Of a DNA stretch of 40,254 nucleotides, positions 1 through 7,587 are shown piece by piece. The DNA lies in NCBI GenBank assembly GCA_945893145.1, contig CAMDDZ010000051.1, positions 1 to 40,254 on the forward strand, read 5' to 3'. The translations under genes and the position numbers were made by a program. The stretch comes from Rhodoplanes serenus (GTDB taxonomy: Bacteria; Pseudomonadota; Alphaproteobacteria; Rhizobiales; Xanthobacteraceae). Position 1 is the first letter of the stretch; each line of letters starts with the position of its first letter. The notes under the pieces were generated by a model, which had not been told where the DNA came from, did no database searches, and was given only the letters and a program-made list of their open reading frames with translations.

Positions 1-134
1 TCAACAGGCGGTTCTACCCGTTCAACGCCTTCCGCTCGCTCCTTGGTATCGCGGGCAACGTCGGGGCACCGACCTTCGGCGAACTTTACTCGGGAGAGTG
101 GCAGCACCCTACATGTAGTAGGTGTCTGCGTTAA
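1..134 (+). CDS. Transposase, C-terminal end (cut by window edge)
   Basis: An open frame enters from the left edge (first full codon at base 3) and runs 43 codons to a TAA at 132-134. The peptide is rich in aromatic and basic residues (RRFYPFNAFRSLLG, then PTFGELYSGEWQHP), which reads like the tail of a DDE-type transposase. The stop codon lies inside a 27-bp sequence that recurs as the ends of a methyltransferase cassette at 27849-28709, as expected when a transposase gene runs into the terminal repeat of its element. The transposase call is an inference from this context and a general impression of the peptide. The family cannot be named, because the catalytic part lies outside the window. 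Confidence 0.5.
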   Translation, partial: NRRFYPFNAFRSLLGIAGNVGAPTFGELYSGEWQHPTCSRCLR

Positions 135-147
135 CCGGATAGGCAAG
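121..147 (+). repeat. Terminal repeat of the left-edge transposable element
   Basis: Contains TGCGTTAACCGGATAGGCA. The same sequence with small changes occurs, inverted, at 27849-27876 and, directly, at 28683-28709, where the two copies bound a methyltransferase gene. All three share AACCGGATA followed by A/G-GCA. Here the transposase fragment lies on the inner side, so this is the right-hand end of the element. The other end and any target duplication lie outside the window. Confidence 0.6.
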
Positions 148-235
148 CCTCAACCTTGTCACGTGGAAGCTCCGCAGCCAAATGCTCTGGCGTGTCCAAA
201 GCGGGCACGAGATGACGGGTGCTGCGACGCCTCTT

Positions 236-288
236 CTCGCTCTATCCGTCTGAGGGCGTTCTTATGAGACGTCAGTTGAGCGGGGTGG
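236..288 (+). repeat. Partial copy of the 5' core of the structured element at 4640-5110
   Basis: Aligns with 4678-4730 over about 53 bases: CTATCC, GAGGGCGT, ATGAGACGTC and GCGGGGTGG are identical, and most differences are transitions. The GGCGTY...GACGTC hairpin is kept in both copies: a C-G pair in one becomes a T-G wobble in the other. The outer stem and everything downstream are missing here, so I read it as a truncated second copy. The stretch 148-320 holds no other feature I can support. Confidence 0.5.
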
Positions 289-319
289 ACGCCAGTGATG
301 GCGCCGCCGAATTTTGCTG

Positions 320-778
320 TTAACGCTGCCCAAAGAGTGGCCAGTTTTGTTCGGCCTTCGCGACCGTGCCGGCAATGTCCTGCTGGAGTTCCTCCAGGCT
401 CTTCTTGCTGAAGGTCAGAAACAGCTTGCCGTCCACGATCTGCCACGCTTCGGGATTGACGGTCGCAAGGTGACCGCGCGAGAGCCCGACCGCGCAAAAC
501 CCTCCGAACCTTGGCGCATAGCGGTCGGGATCGCGAAGGAACATGTCGCGGTGCTCAGCGCTCGCAAATCGCCAGCGGGCCTCTGCCCAAACAACCTCGA
601 AACGCGGTTCGCCTTTAGCGGGCTTCGCCAACGTGAAATAGGCAACCGTGTCGTAGCCTCCAATGGCGACGCGGTTTTCGTCGGTATTGATCTTGCGAGG
701 ATCGGCAATCGCTAAGGACACCGCGAACAGGCTCGCCGCGAGTATCGCCGCCATCCTCCGAAATCCCAGGATCGGCAT
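320..778 (-). CDS. Secreted YHS-domain protein
   Basis: 152 residues from the ATG at 778, which is preceded by AGAGGA at suitable spacing; an upstream in-frame ATG at 838 lacks support. A signal peptide is visible (residues 1-26, basic start, then AAILAASLFAVSLAIA). The mature part has the YHS-family pattern: GGYDTVAYF near residue 40, a WRFAS segment, then RDPDRYAPRFGGFCAVG with a conserved-looking Cys. YHS domains are small modules often linked to metal handling; the substrate here is unknown. The gene is divergent from the regulator at 907, and the two starts are 128 bp apart, so shared control is plausible. Function beyond the domain is not established. Confidence 0.8.
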   Translation of the reverse strand: MPILGFRRMAAILAASLFAVSLAIADPRKINTDENRVAIGGYDTVAYFTLAKPAKGEPRFEVVWAEARWRFASAEHRDMFLRDPDRYAPRFGGFCAVGLSRGHLATVNPEAWQIVDGKLFLTFSKKSLEELQQDIAGTVAKAEQNWPLFGQR

Positions 779-906
779 GGAATTCCTCTGGTCGCCTGTG
801 TGGGTTGGCTGTTCACGGCCGCAACACCATTCTAACATGGCCCCGCTGTAATCCGCTATTGCGGGACCGACCTGGAGCGCGGGCGACGCCGGGGAAGCAA
901 CCGATT

Positions 907-2592
907 GTGAGCGCTACGGCTTTCCGTTTCGATCAATACACGCTCGATCTCTCGCGTGCGTCGCTCCGGCGTGACGGGGAAGCTGTCGAACTCAGGCCGA
1001 AGACGTTCGACGTGCTGCACTACCTGGTCGAAAACGCCGGGCGCGTCGTGTCGAAGGACGAAATTTTTGCAGCGGCGTGGCCGAACGTCACCGTCACCGA
1101 CGACTCGCTCGTGCAATGCATCCGGGAGCTTCGACAGGCTCTCCAGGACGACCCGCCGCGGCTGATCAAGACCATACCTCGGCGCGGCTACATGCTCGAC
1201 GCGCCGGTCACGCCGATCACGGCAACGAACGACACCGCACCCCCCGCCACACCTGGCACGCCACCACTCCCTATTCCCGCTGCGCCCAAACCGCCGAGGC
1301 CGACGCGGATGTGGGCCATTGGCGCCGCGGTCGCGCTGCTGGTCGCCGGCGTCATGGCGACGGCATGGATGATCGGCTTTCATCGTCAACCGCCGCCACA
1401 ATCCGCCGGCCCGCCCTCGGTGGCGGTGCTCTTTTCAGCTAGCGGCGACGTCGGCGGCAATGACCGAACCTACGACTATTTCAGCGACGGCCTCTCCGAC
1501 GAAGTGGTCACGGCACTCGGCCGGTTCTCAGGTCTGCGGGTGCTCGCAAGCAGTTCGCTCCATGTCTATCGGCGCACGCCGTGGGAACCCCAGCAGCTCT
1601 GGCGGGACCTCGGCGTGCGCTACATCCTGGATGGCGGCGTGCGCCGCTCCGGCGACCGGCTTCGCGTCAACGCCCGGCTGACCGATGCGGCGCAACGCAT
1701 GCTGCTCTGGTCGGACAGCTACGACGAAGAAATCAAGGACGTGTTCGCGTTGCAGGATCGCCTTGCCCGCAGCATCGTCGGCCGACTTGCGGTGCGCATC
1801 AGCCGAATCGAGCAAGAGCGTGTAGCTGCCAAGCCGACCAGCAACATGGAGGCATACGACTACGTGTTGCGCGGCCGCGAACGGCTCGCTCGCATTACGC
1901 GCGCCGACAACCTCGAAGCCAGGCGGTTGTTCCGAATAGCGACTGAACTCGACTCGCGCTACGCTGCGGCCTTCGTAGGCCTCGGCCATTCCCATCTTAA
2001 CGACGCGCTATACGGCTGGAGCGAGCGGCCGTCGGAAAGCCTGCGCCTTGGTTACGAATTCGGCCACCGCGCCGCGAACATCGACAACAACGACCCAGGC
2101 GGCCATCTGCTCCTCGCCAACGTCTATGTGGTAAACCGCGAGTATGCGCTTGCCCTGGCGGAGGCCGACCGCGGTCTAGAGCTTAATCCCAACGATGCAG
2201 ACGGCCACGCGACCCGTGCCGCGGTGCTGGTCTGGAGCGGCCGGATCAAGGAGGCGATCGCGGCGTTCGACGCTGCGGCACAGTTCGATCCCAGTCACTC
2301 GCGGCCGCGTAGCCTGGCGCACCTCGGTGTCGCGTATTTCCTTGAGGGGCAATATGGCGAAGCGGTCCGCGTATTCGAATTGAGTATCGGCCGCAATCCC
2401 GAGTTTGGGCTCGCCTACGTGGGCCTCGCGGCGGCCTACGGCGAGCTGGGAAAGTCGGCCGAGGCCGCACGCGCGGCCAAAATGGTGCGTCGCAATGATC
2501 CGTTCTTCGCAAGCGCCTCGTTCGGTACGCAGTTTGCCCAGGAACAGCACCGCATGCGCATGGTCGAGAGCCTGAAGCGGGCTGGGCTGTAG
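907..2592 (+). CDS. Membrane-anchored winged-helix regulator with TolB-like and TPR domains
   Basis: 561 residues from a GTG at 907 with GGGGAAG about 10 bases upstream. Residues 1-100 form an OmpR/CadC-type winged helix (LRPKTFDVLHYLVENAGRV, then IRELRQALQDDP and TIPRRGYML). A proline-rich linker follows, then one transmembrane helix at about 135-158. Residues 165-300 resemble the TolB/FlgO-like module often annotated as adenylate-cyclase-like in this family (PSVAVLFSASG, YFSDGLSDEVVTAL, VRYILDGGVR). The rest is TPR repeats (ALAEADRGLELNPNDADGH and similar). There is no cyclase catalytic core. Such CadC-like proteins bind DNA while anchored in the inner membrane. Targets are unknown; the neighbouring YHS and soxCD-like genes are natural candidates. 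Confidence 0.8.
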   Translation: MSATAFRFDQYTLDLSRASLRRDGEAVELRPKTFDVLHYLVENAGRVVSKDEIFAAAWPNVTVTDDSLVQCIRELRQALQDDPPRLIKTIPRRGYMLDAPVTPITATNDTAPPATPGTPPLPIPAAPKPPRPTRMWAIGAAVALLVAGVMATAWMIGFHRQPPPQSAGPPSVAVLFSASGDVGGNDRTYDYFSDGLSDEVVTALGRFSGLRVLASSSLHVYRRTPWEPQQLWRDLGVRYILDGGVRRSGDRLRVNARLTDAAQRMLLWSDSYDEEIKDVFALQDRLARSIVGRLAVRISRIEQERVAAKPTSNMEAYDYVLRGRERLARITRADNLEARRLFRIATELDSRYAAAFVGLGHSHLNDALYGWSERPSESLRLGYEFGHRAANIDNNDPGGHLLLANVYVVNREYALALAEADRGLELNPNDADGHATRAAVLVWSGRIKEAIAAFDAAAQFDPSHSRPRSLAHLGVAYFLEGQYGEAVRVFELSIGRNPEFGLAYVGLAAAYGELGKSAEAARAAKMVRRNDPFFASASFGTQFAQEQHRMRMVESLKRAGL

Positions 2593-2721
2593 GGCCTGGT
2601 CGAGTCTGCGGCATTTTCAGCCAGATATCGGCGAGATTTCACCTCAGTTTCGTTACCGGACGTCGCGTTCGGCCTAGCCTTCCGTACGGTCAGATGGACC
2701 GTGAACCCGGAGGGAAGCTCC

Positions 2722-4029
2722 ATGACTTCCAAAATGACGTCCCAATCGGCAGCTCGCAGATCGGCTGGCGCGGCGGAGTCCGTGGCTGGCAATGGATTGT
2801 TGGATCGTCGGATATTTTTGCGTAGCGGTGCTGTGTTTGCGGCCGGAATCACCAGTGGCGCTTTGACTGCTCCCGCGGCTGGCGCACAGGCGTTGCAAAT
2901 CGAACCTTGGATGAAAACCCCTGGCGCGCCGCTATCCGGCTACGGCCAGCCATCCCAGTATGAGGCCAAGGTCGCGCGCATCCTGACGCCCGTGCCAGGG
3001 CAGACACAGATCGGCACCTCGCGCACGCCACTCCATCTGCTTGAAGGCACAATCACCCCGAACGGGCTCCATTTCGAACGTCACCACAGTGGCGTGCCCG
3101 ACATCAATCCCGACGCACACCGGTTCGTGATCCACGGCCTGGTCCGTCAGCCGTTGGTGTTCACGCTGGACGCACTTTCGCGCTATCCGATGCACGCGCG
3201 CACCACTTTCATCGAATGCGCCGGCAACGGCGCGCTTCTGTTCCAGAACGCGCCGGTGCAGCAGACCGTGCAGCAGTTTCAGGGCCTGCTGTCATGCGCC
3301 GAGTGGACTGGGGTGCGGCTTGCGGACCTGTTGGACGAAGCCGGCGTCGATCCGAAGGCGCAGTGGCTCGTCGCGGAAGGCGCCGACGCGGCTGGTTTCA
3401 GCCGGAGCATTCCGCTCGCCAAGGCGACGGACGATGTTCTGGTCGCGCTGTACCAGAACGGCGAGCGGCTTCGACCGTCGAATGGCTACCCGATGCGGCT
3501 CGTGGTGCCCGGCTACGAGGGCAACACCCACGTGAAGTGGCTGCGCCGCATCAAGCTGACCGAAGGCCCGGCCATGACCAAGGACGAGACCTCGAAATAC
3601 ACGATCACGCTGAACAGTGGAAAGTCGCTGCAATTCGTCCACCCACAGGAATGCAAATCATTGATCACGCGGCCCTCGCACGGCTTGGCGATGAAGGAAC
3701 CCGGTTTGTGCGAAATTTCCGGCATCGCATGGTCGGGCTACGGCAAGATTGCCAAGGTCGAGGTGTCGGCCGACGGCGGCAGAAGCTACGCGCCTGCGAT
3801 GCTGCAGGAGCCGGTCCTGTCGAAGTCGCTGACGCGCTTTCGCATGCTGTGGCGCTGGAATGGCGGGCCCGCAACGCTACAAAGCCGCGCCACTGACGAA
3901 ACCGGACAGGTCCAGCCAACACGCGCCGCGCAAATCGCCAGCCGCGGCAGCCGCACGATTTATCACTGGAACGCCATCACGAGCTGGGGCGTCTCTGACA
4001 AGGGGGAGGTCAAACATGTCTACGCATAG
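2722..4029 (+). CDS. soxC: SoxC-like sulfite/sulfane dehydrogenase, molybdopterin subunit
   Basis: 435 residues from the ATG at 2722, preceded by GGAGGGA; a GTG 21 bases upstream is less well placed. A twin-arginine export signal is seen (DRRIFLRSG at residues 28-36, then a hydrophobic stretch to AAGAQA), consistent with export of a folded cofactor enzyme. The oxidoreductase molybdopterin domain shows HRFVIHGLV and FIECAGNG, where Cys166 is the expected molybdenum ligand, followed by a C-terminal Mo-co dimerisation domain (VEVSADGG). SoxC and SorA oxidise sulfite or protein-bound sulfane in the periplasm and pass electrons to a cytochrome c. The cytochrome gene overlaps this one by 14 bp. No soxXYZAB genes are in the window, so the pair may act as a free sulfite dehydrogenase. 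Confidence 0.85.
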   Translation: MTSKMTSQSAARRSAGAAESVAGNGLLDRRIFLRSGAVFAAGITSGALTAPAAGAQALQIEPWMKTPGAPLSGYGQPSQYEAKVARILTPVPGQTQIGTSRTPLHLLEGTITPNGLHFERHHSGVPDINPDAHRFVIHGLVRQPLVFTLDALSRYPMHARTTFIECAGNGALLFQNAPVQQTVQQFQGLLSCAEWTGVRLADLLDEAGVDPKAQWLVAEGADAAGFSRSIPLAKATDDVLVALYQNGERLRPSNGYPMRLVVPGYEGNTHVKWLRRIKLTEGPAMTKDETSKYTITLNSGKSLQFVHPQECKSLITRPSHGLAMKEPGLCEISGIAWSGYGKIAKVEVSADGGRSYAPAMLQEPVLSKSLTRFRMLWRWNGGPATLQSRATDETGQVQPTRAAQIASRGSRTIYHWNAITSWGVSDKGEVKHVYA

Positions 4030-4546
4030 CATTCTGCTCGCCACCACTACGTGCGTGCTGCTCGCATCGGCTGGCATCGCGGCTGAGACGCCAAAGCTCG
4101 GCACGCCGATCGCACCAGGAGCCGTCGAGGCATGGGACATCAGCGTCGAGCCCGACGGCGTGGGCTTGCCGCCCGGCAGCGGCACATCGAAACAAGGCGA
4201 AGCGATATACGCTGCGAAATGTGCCGGCTGCCACGGCGAAAAGGGGACGGGCAAGCCTTACGACGCGCTCGTCGGTGGCATCGGCACCCTGCCCGCACCG
4301 CAGGCGCCCGTCCGCACGGTCGGGAGCTATTGGCCCTATGCCACGACTTTCTTCGACTACGTGCGGCGCGCAATGCCCTTCAACGAAACGAAGTCGCTTT
4401 CAAACGACGAACTCTACGCGCTCACGGCCTACGTGTTGCATCTCAATGGCATCGTCGGCGAAAACGACACAATGAACGCGCAGACATTGCCGCAGGTGAG
4501 AATGCCGAACCGAGACGGCTTTGTGCCGTTCAAACGCGGAGACTAG
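4016..4546 (+). CDS. soxD: Monohaem cytochrome c, SoxD/SorB-like partner
   Basis: 176 residues; the ATG at 4016 has GGGGGAGG upstream and lies inside the end of soxC, implying translational coupling. A signal peptide runs to about residue 23 (TTTCVLLASAGIAAE). One haem c site, CAGCH (Cys69, Cys72, His73), is present, and Met120 in RRAMPFNE is the likely sixth ligand. Paracoccus-type SoxD is about twice as long with two haem domains; this protein has only one, which is closer to a short SoxD or SorB electron acceptor. It presumably carries electrons from the molybdenum subunit to the respiratory chain. The symbol follows operon position and is less certain than the domain call. Confidence 0.75.
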   Translation: MSTHSILLATTTCVLLASAGIAAETPKLGTPIAPGAVEAWDISVEPDGVGLPPGSGTSKQGEAIYAAKCAGCHGEKGTGKPYDALVGGIGTLPAPQAPVRTVGSYWPYATTFFDYVRRAMPFNETKSLSNDELYALTAYVLHLNGIVGENDTMNAQTLPQVRMPNRDGFVPFKRGD

Positions 4547-4547
4547 A

Positions 4548-4612
4548 GATGTCTGCCGTTGGCACTTTCCGGACGTGCGCACATCGTTAGCTTTCGGAGC
4601 AGAAGCGGACGC
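4548..4612 (+). repeat. Possible remnant of a dispersed Bradyrhizobium-type repeat
   Basis: Starts ATGTCTGCCGTTGGCAC and includes CGGAGCAGAAGCGGAC. Translated, it begins MSAVGTFRT, resembling the MSA-x-GT-x-RT peptide that I remember as a recurrent spurious product of a dispersed intergenic repeat in Bradyrhizobium and relatives. The match is from memory and the copy is degenerate, so this is only a suggestion. Confidence 0.3.
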
Positions 4613-4639
4613 TTGGGGGTTTCGGGGACGCGCGAATTT

Positions 4640-5110
4640 CTCGGTTTACAAATCGAACGAATAAGCCGATTTGCATCCTCGTCCTATCCAACCGAGGGCG
4701 TCCTCATGAGACGTCGTGATGGCGGGGTGGGACGCGGCGCCTGCGGATTGGCCTCGTAACCCAATCCCCGGGAGGCCTCGGGTAACCGTCCCCCCTACTA
4801 CGAGGGGCGCCCAGTTTTGGGTGACACGGGGACCGGATGAACGGCGGCGTAAGCCGCCGGGATCAGGGCGAACGAGAGTTCGCTGCCGGTTCTTGTCAGT
4901 TACGGTTCCGAGACGCCCAAAATCGCCGCGATGGAGCGTCGGCCGGCGCGCGCCCCCGAATTTGGGGCGCCACGCCGGTTAGTCCCCGGTGGAGTAATCC
5001 ATCGGCGGACAAGGCGTGATCGAGATGTGGCGTCGACCGGCGCTCCATCCCCTCGGGTATTTCCGAGGGATCAACGACACGGCGGCCGGGTGCCGTAAAA
5101 GTCCCGTGAC
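4640..5110 (+). ncRNA. Large structured RNA, HEARO/omegaRNA-like, without nuclease gene
   Basis: No coding gene fits here, but the + strand folds extensively. Perfect helices: 4640-4646/4690-4696 enclosing 4649-4655/4667-4673; 4746-4751/4761-4766; 4792-4796/4803-4807; 4842-4848/4853-4859 with GTAA loop; 4868-4873/4878-4883 with GAGA loop; 4830-4836/4886-4892 closing both; a 13-bp helix 4930-4942/5037-5049; 4951-4956/4964-4969; 4982-4993/4998-5010 with GTAA loop and one bulged C; 5050-5056/5063-5069. Pairing 4825-4833/5101-5108 could close the whole fold in an alternative state. All three tetraloops are GNRA only on this strand. The order of a 5' stem, TGAGACRT-CGT-RA, GGACGC, GGATT...CCCA and TCCCCGG recalls the omegaRNA of IscB systems (HEARO). 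This is a comparison from memory. Ends are approximate. Confidence 0.5.
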
Positions 5111-5300
5111 GATTTCGCACGCCTGCATGACAACGGAGCCGACGGTGACAGAACTTGCGTGGTACACGGCCCATTGTCTGGGCAAAGTGGGCAAACGACA
5201 CGTGTCTTGTCCGTGCCTCAGTTGTCGCGCCGCCGTTGCTGGCTATAGTGCGCGCGCTTTTCATCTTGTCACGCTTTAGCAACCACAACGGAAACGCTCC

Positions 5301-6302
5301 ATGCCCGATCTCAAGTACGACGTCCTCGGTCTCGGCAACGCCATCGTCGACGTGCTGGCGCGCGCCGAGGAAGATTTCCTGGTGAAGCAGGGCATGCACA
5401 AAGGCGGCATGGCGCTGATCGACGAGCCGCGCGCCGAGGCGATCTATGACGCCATGGGGCCCGCGGTGGAGATTTCTGGCGGCTCGGCGGCCAACACCAT
5501 TGTCGGCGTGGCGAGCTTCGGCGCCCGCTCGGCCTTCATCGGCAAGGTGAAGGATGACGAGCTCGGCCGCGCCTTCGCGCACGACATCCGCGCCGCCGGC
5601 GTCACATTTAATACGCCGCCGGCCTCTGATGGTCCGTCCACGGCGCGCTGCTACGTGATGGTCACGCCGGACGGCGAGCGCACCATGAACACCTTCCTGG
5701 GCGCCGCGCAGGATCTGCATCCGAGCGACGTCGATCCCGATGCGGTGGCGGGCGCAGCCATCACTTACCTAGAGGGCTATCTGTGGGATCCGCCGCACGC
5801 CAAGGACGCCTTCCGCAAGGCGGCGAAGATCGCGCACGAGGCCAAGCGCCAGGTGGCGCTGACGCTGTCGGATGCGTTCTGCGTCGATCGCTATCGCGCC
5901 GAGTTCGTCGAATTGATCCGCAGCGGCACGGTCGATCTGCTGTTCGCCAACGAGCGTGAGCTCTTGAGCCTTTATCAGACCGCGGATTTCGACACTGCGG
6001 TGCGCGCGCTGCGCGACGACGCCAAGCTCGCGGTGGTGACCCGCAGCGAGAAGGGTTGCGCCGTCGTGACCAAGGCCGGAGTCGAAACGGTGCCGGCCCA
6101 GCGGGTCGAACGCCTGGTCGATGCGACCGGCGCGGGCGATCTGTTTGCCGCGGGCTTTATGTTTGGTCTGGCCCGAGGCCGAGACCACCAGACGGCGGCC
6201 CGGCTCGGGGTGCTGGCTGCGACCGAGGTCATCCAGCACATCGGGGCTCGGCCGGCGGTTTCGCTCAAGGCCCTGGCGCAGCAGAACGGGCTGCAGGTTT
6301 GA
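5301..6302 (+). CDS. PfkB-family kinase, probable adenosine kinase
   Basis: 333 residues, the usual size for adenosine kinases of alphaproteobacteria. N-terminal LGNAIVDV, then GGMALID and SGGSAANTIVGVASFG (PfkB signature 1 region), and near the C-terminus DATGAGDLFAAGF at residues 274-286, where the last Asp of GAGD (Asp280) is the catalytic base in this family. The enzyme would phosphorylate adenosine or a related nucleoside or sugar with ATP in the cytoplasm; the exact substrate cannot be told from sequence alone. The start at 5301 has only a weak GGAAACG upstream. The gene is preceded by the structured element ending near 5110, so its promoter should lie within 5110-5300, or the element's RNA may read into it. 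Confidence 0.85.
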   Translation: MPDLKYDVLGLGNAIVDVLARAEEDFLVKQGMHKGGMALIDEPRAEAIYDAMGPAVEISGGSAANTIVGVASFGARSAFIGKVKDDELGRAFAHDIRAAGVTFNTPPASDGPSTARCYVMVTPDGERTMNTFLGAAQDLHPSDVDPDAVAGAAITYLEGYLWDPPHAKDAFRKAAKIAHEAKRQVALTLSDAFCVDRYRAEFVELIRSGTVDLLFANERELLSLYQTADFDTAVRALRDDAKLAVVTRSEKGCAVVTKAGVETVPAQRVERLVDATGAGDLFAAGFMFGLARGRDHQTAARLGVLAATEVIQHIGARPAVSLKALAQQNGLQV

Positions 6303-6374
6303 GACTATTAACCGGTTGGTAATAGAAAAAGGGTTACCGTTTGGTGAACTCACCAGACCGGGAATCCTCCAGAC

Positions 6375-7451
6375 ATGGCCAAACGTAAGGATATTGAGGC
6401 CCCTGCCGTAACCAAGACGGCCGCGGAAACGCCGACGCCAAACGCGACCGCCAATCTGAGCGCGCCGCTCGCGGTCGAAACGCCGAAGATCGAGGCCGCC
6501 GCCGAGCCGCCGAAGATCGAACTGGCCAAGATCGAGCTTCCCAAGATCGACTCGCCTTCGATCGATGTGTCGAAAATCGAGCCGCTGAAAACCGAGCCTT
6601 CGGCTGACCCGATCGCATTCACCGTCAGCACGCCGTTTACGCCGAAGCCGTTCGACGCGATCAAGCCCGAAATCAAGCCCGAGATCGCGCCGGAGATCGC
6701 CGCAGCCGCGCAGGCCGCCGACGCCTCGCCTGGCCGCTCGCATCGTTTCGCCATGCTCGCCGCATCGGTTGCGATGGCCGCCGCCATCGGCGCCATCGTG
6801 GGCGCCGCGGCGACGGCCGGCATCTGGCAGGCCACTGCGACTCCTGCCAGCGATACCGCTGCCTCGGAAACGCGCGCGCTGCGCGAGACCGTGGTGCGGG
6901 TCAGCACCGAATTGACGACGCTCAAGGCTCACATCGACGCTGGCAACCGCACCGCGACGACGCAGCTTCAGCAGCTCGCCCAGCGCATCGATCGCGCCGA
7001 GAAGGCACAGGCGGAGCCCGCCGCCAGGCTTGCGAAGATCATCGAATCCCTGGACCGGCTCGAGCGCCGTTCCGCTGTGCCGATGACCAACGCATCGCTG
7101 ACGCAGCCGCAACAGTTGCCGCCGCCACAGGCACCGACGCTCGCTGCTGCGCCGCCGCCGTCGCTCGCTCCCGCGTCACCTGACGTGACGGGCTCGATCA
7201 ATATCCAAGGCAAGCCCCTGGTGGTCGAAGGTTGGGTGCTGCACGATTTCTATGCGGGCCGCGTCGTGCTCGAAAATCGCGCGACCGGCGCGCTCTACGA
7301 AGTCGGGCCGGGCTCCAACCTGCCGGGCGTCGGCCGTGTCGAAAGCATCAAGCGCGAGGACAATCGCGTCATCGTCGTCACAGCGAAGGGCATCATATCG
7401 TCGGCGCTCGAACCTCCTCGCCGGCGATCGTCCTACATGCCTTATCGCTGA
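6375..7451 (+). CDS. Conserved membrane-anchored protein with KIE-rich segment
   Basis: 358 residues, family not named. Residues 1-110 are low-complexity and carry a repeated KIE/KID unit (PKIEA, PKIEL, AKIEL, PKIDS, SKIEP), with IKPEIKPEIAPEI after it. One strong transmembrane helix lies at about 126-150 (Ala/Gly rich). Residues 160-235 look like a coiled coil (ETRALRETVVRVSTELTTLKAHID). A Pro/Ala-rich linker is followed by a small C-terminal domain (VVEGWVLHDFYAGRVVLENR...GPGSNLPGVGRV). The layout suggests an inner-membrane protein with a cytoplasmic repeat region and a periplasmic coil plus beta domain. A strong terminator follows. No clear ribosome site precedes the ATG. Function unknown. 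Confidence 0.75.
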   Translation: MAKRKDIEAPAVTKTAAETPTPNATANLSAPLAVETPKIEAAAEPPKIELAKIELPKIDSPSIDVSKIEPLKTEPSADPIAFTVSTPFTPKPFDAIKPEIKPEIAPEIAAAAQAADASPGRSHRFAMLAASVAMAAAIGAIVGAAATAGIWQATATPASDTAASETRALRETVVRVSTELTTLKAHIDAGNRTATTQLQQLAQRIDRAEKAQAEPAARLAKIIESLDRLERRSAVPMTNASLTQPQQLPPPQAPTLAAAPPPSLAPASPDVTGSINIQGKPLVVEGWVLHDFYAGRVVLENRATGALYEVGPGSNLPGVGRVESIKREDNRVIVVTAKGIISSALEPPRRRSSYMPYR

Positions 7452-7479
7452 GAAGACCCTCCCACACGGGGTCTGAGGC

Positions 7480-7517
7480 ACGGGCGGCGCCATCTCGGCG
7501 CCGCCCGTCGCGTTTTT
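7480..7517 (+). terminator. Rho-independent terminator
   Basis: A perfect 12-bp stem, 7480-7491 with 7497-7508, closed by the five-base loop ATCTC and followed by five T at 7513-7517. It lies 29 bases after the stop of the KIE-rich protein gene and ends that transcript. Confidence 0.9.
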
Positions 7518-7587
7518 GTGACGTGCGCGTTGTGGCTTGTGCGCAAAATCCGTGTCAGATTCTGTCCGCCGGTGCATGGAGGACGGA

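Noticed and set aside
4740..5110. Group II intron, group I intron, RNase P RNA or tmRNA as explanation for the structured region
   Set aside because: No 34-base domain V, no reverse transcriptase, no group I P/Q/R/S blocks, no GAGGAAAGTCCGGGC of RNase P, and no tag-peptide reading frame could be seen. HEARO-like order of blocks fits better, though none of these was tested by a covariance model.
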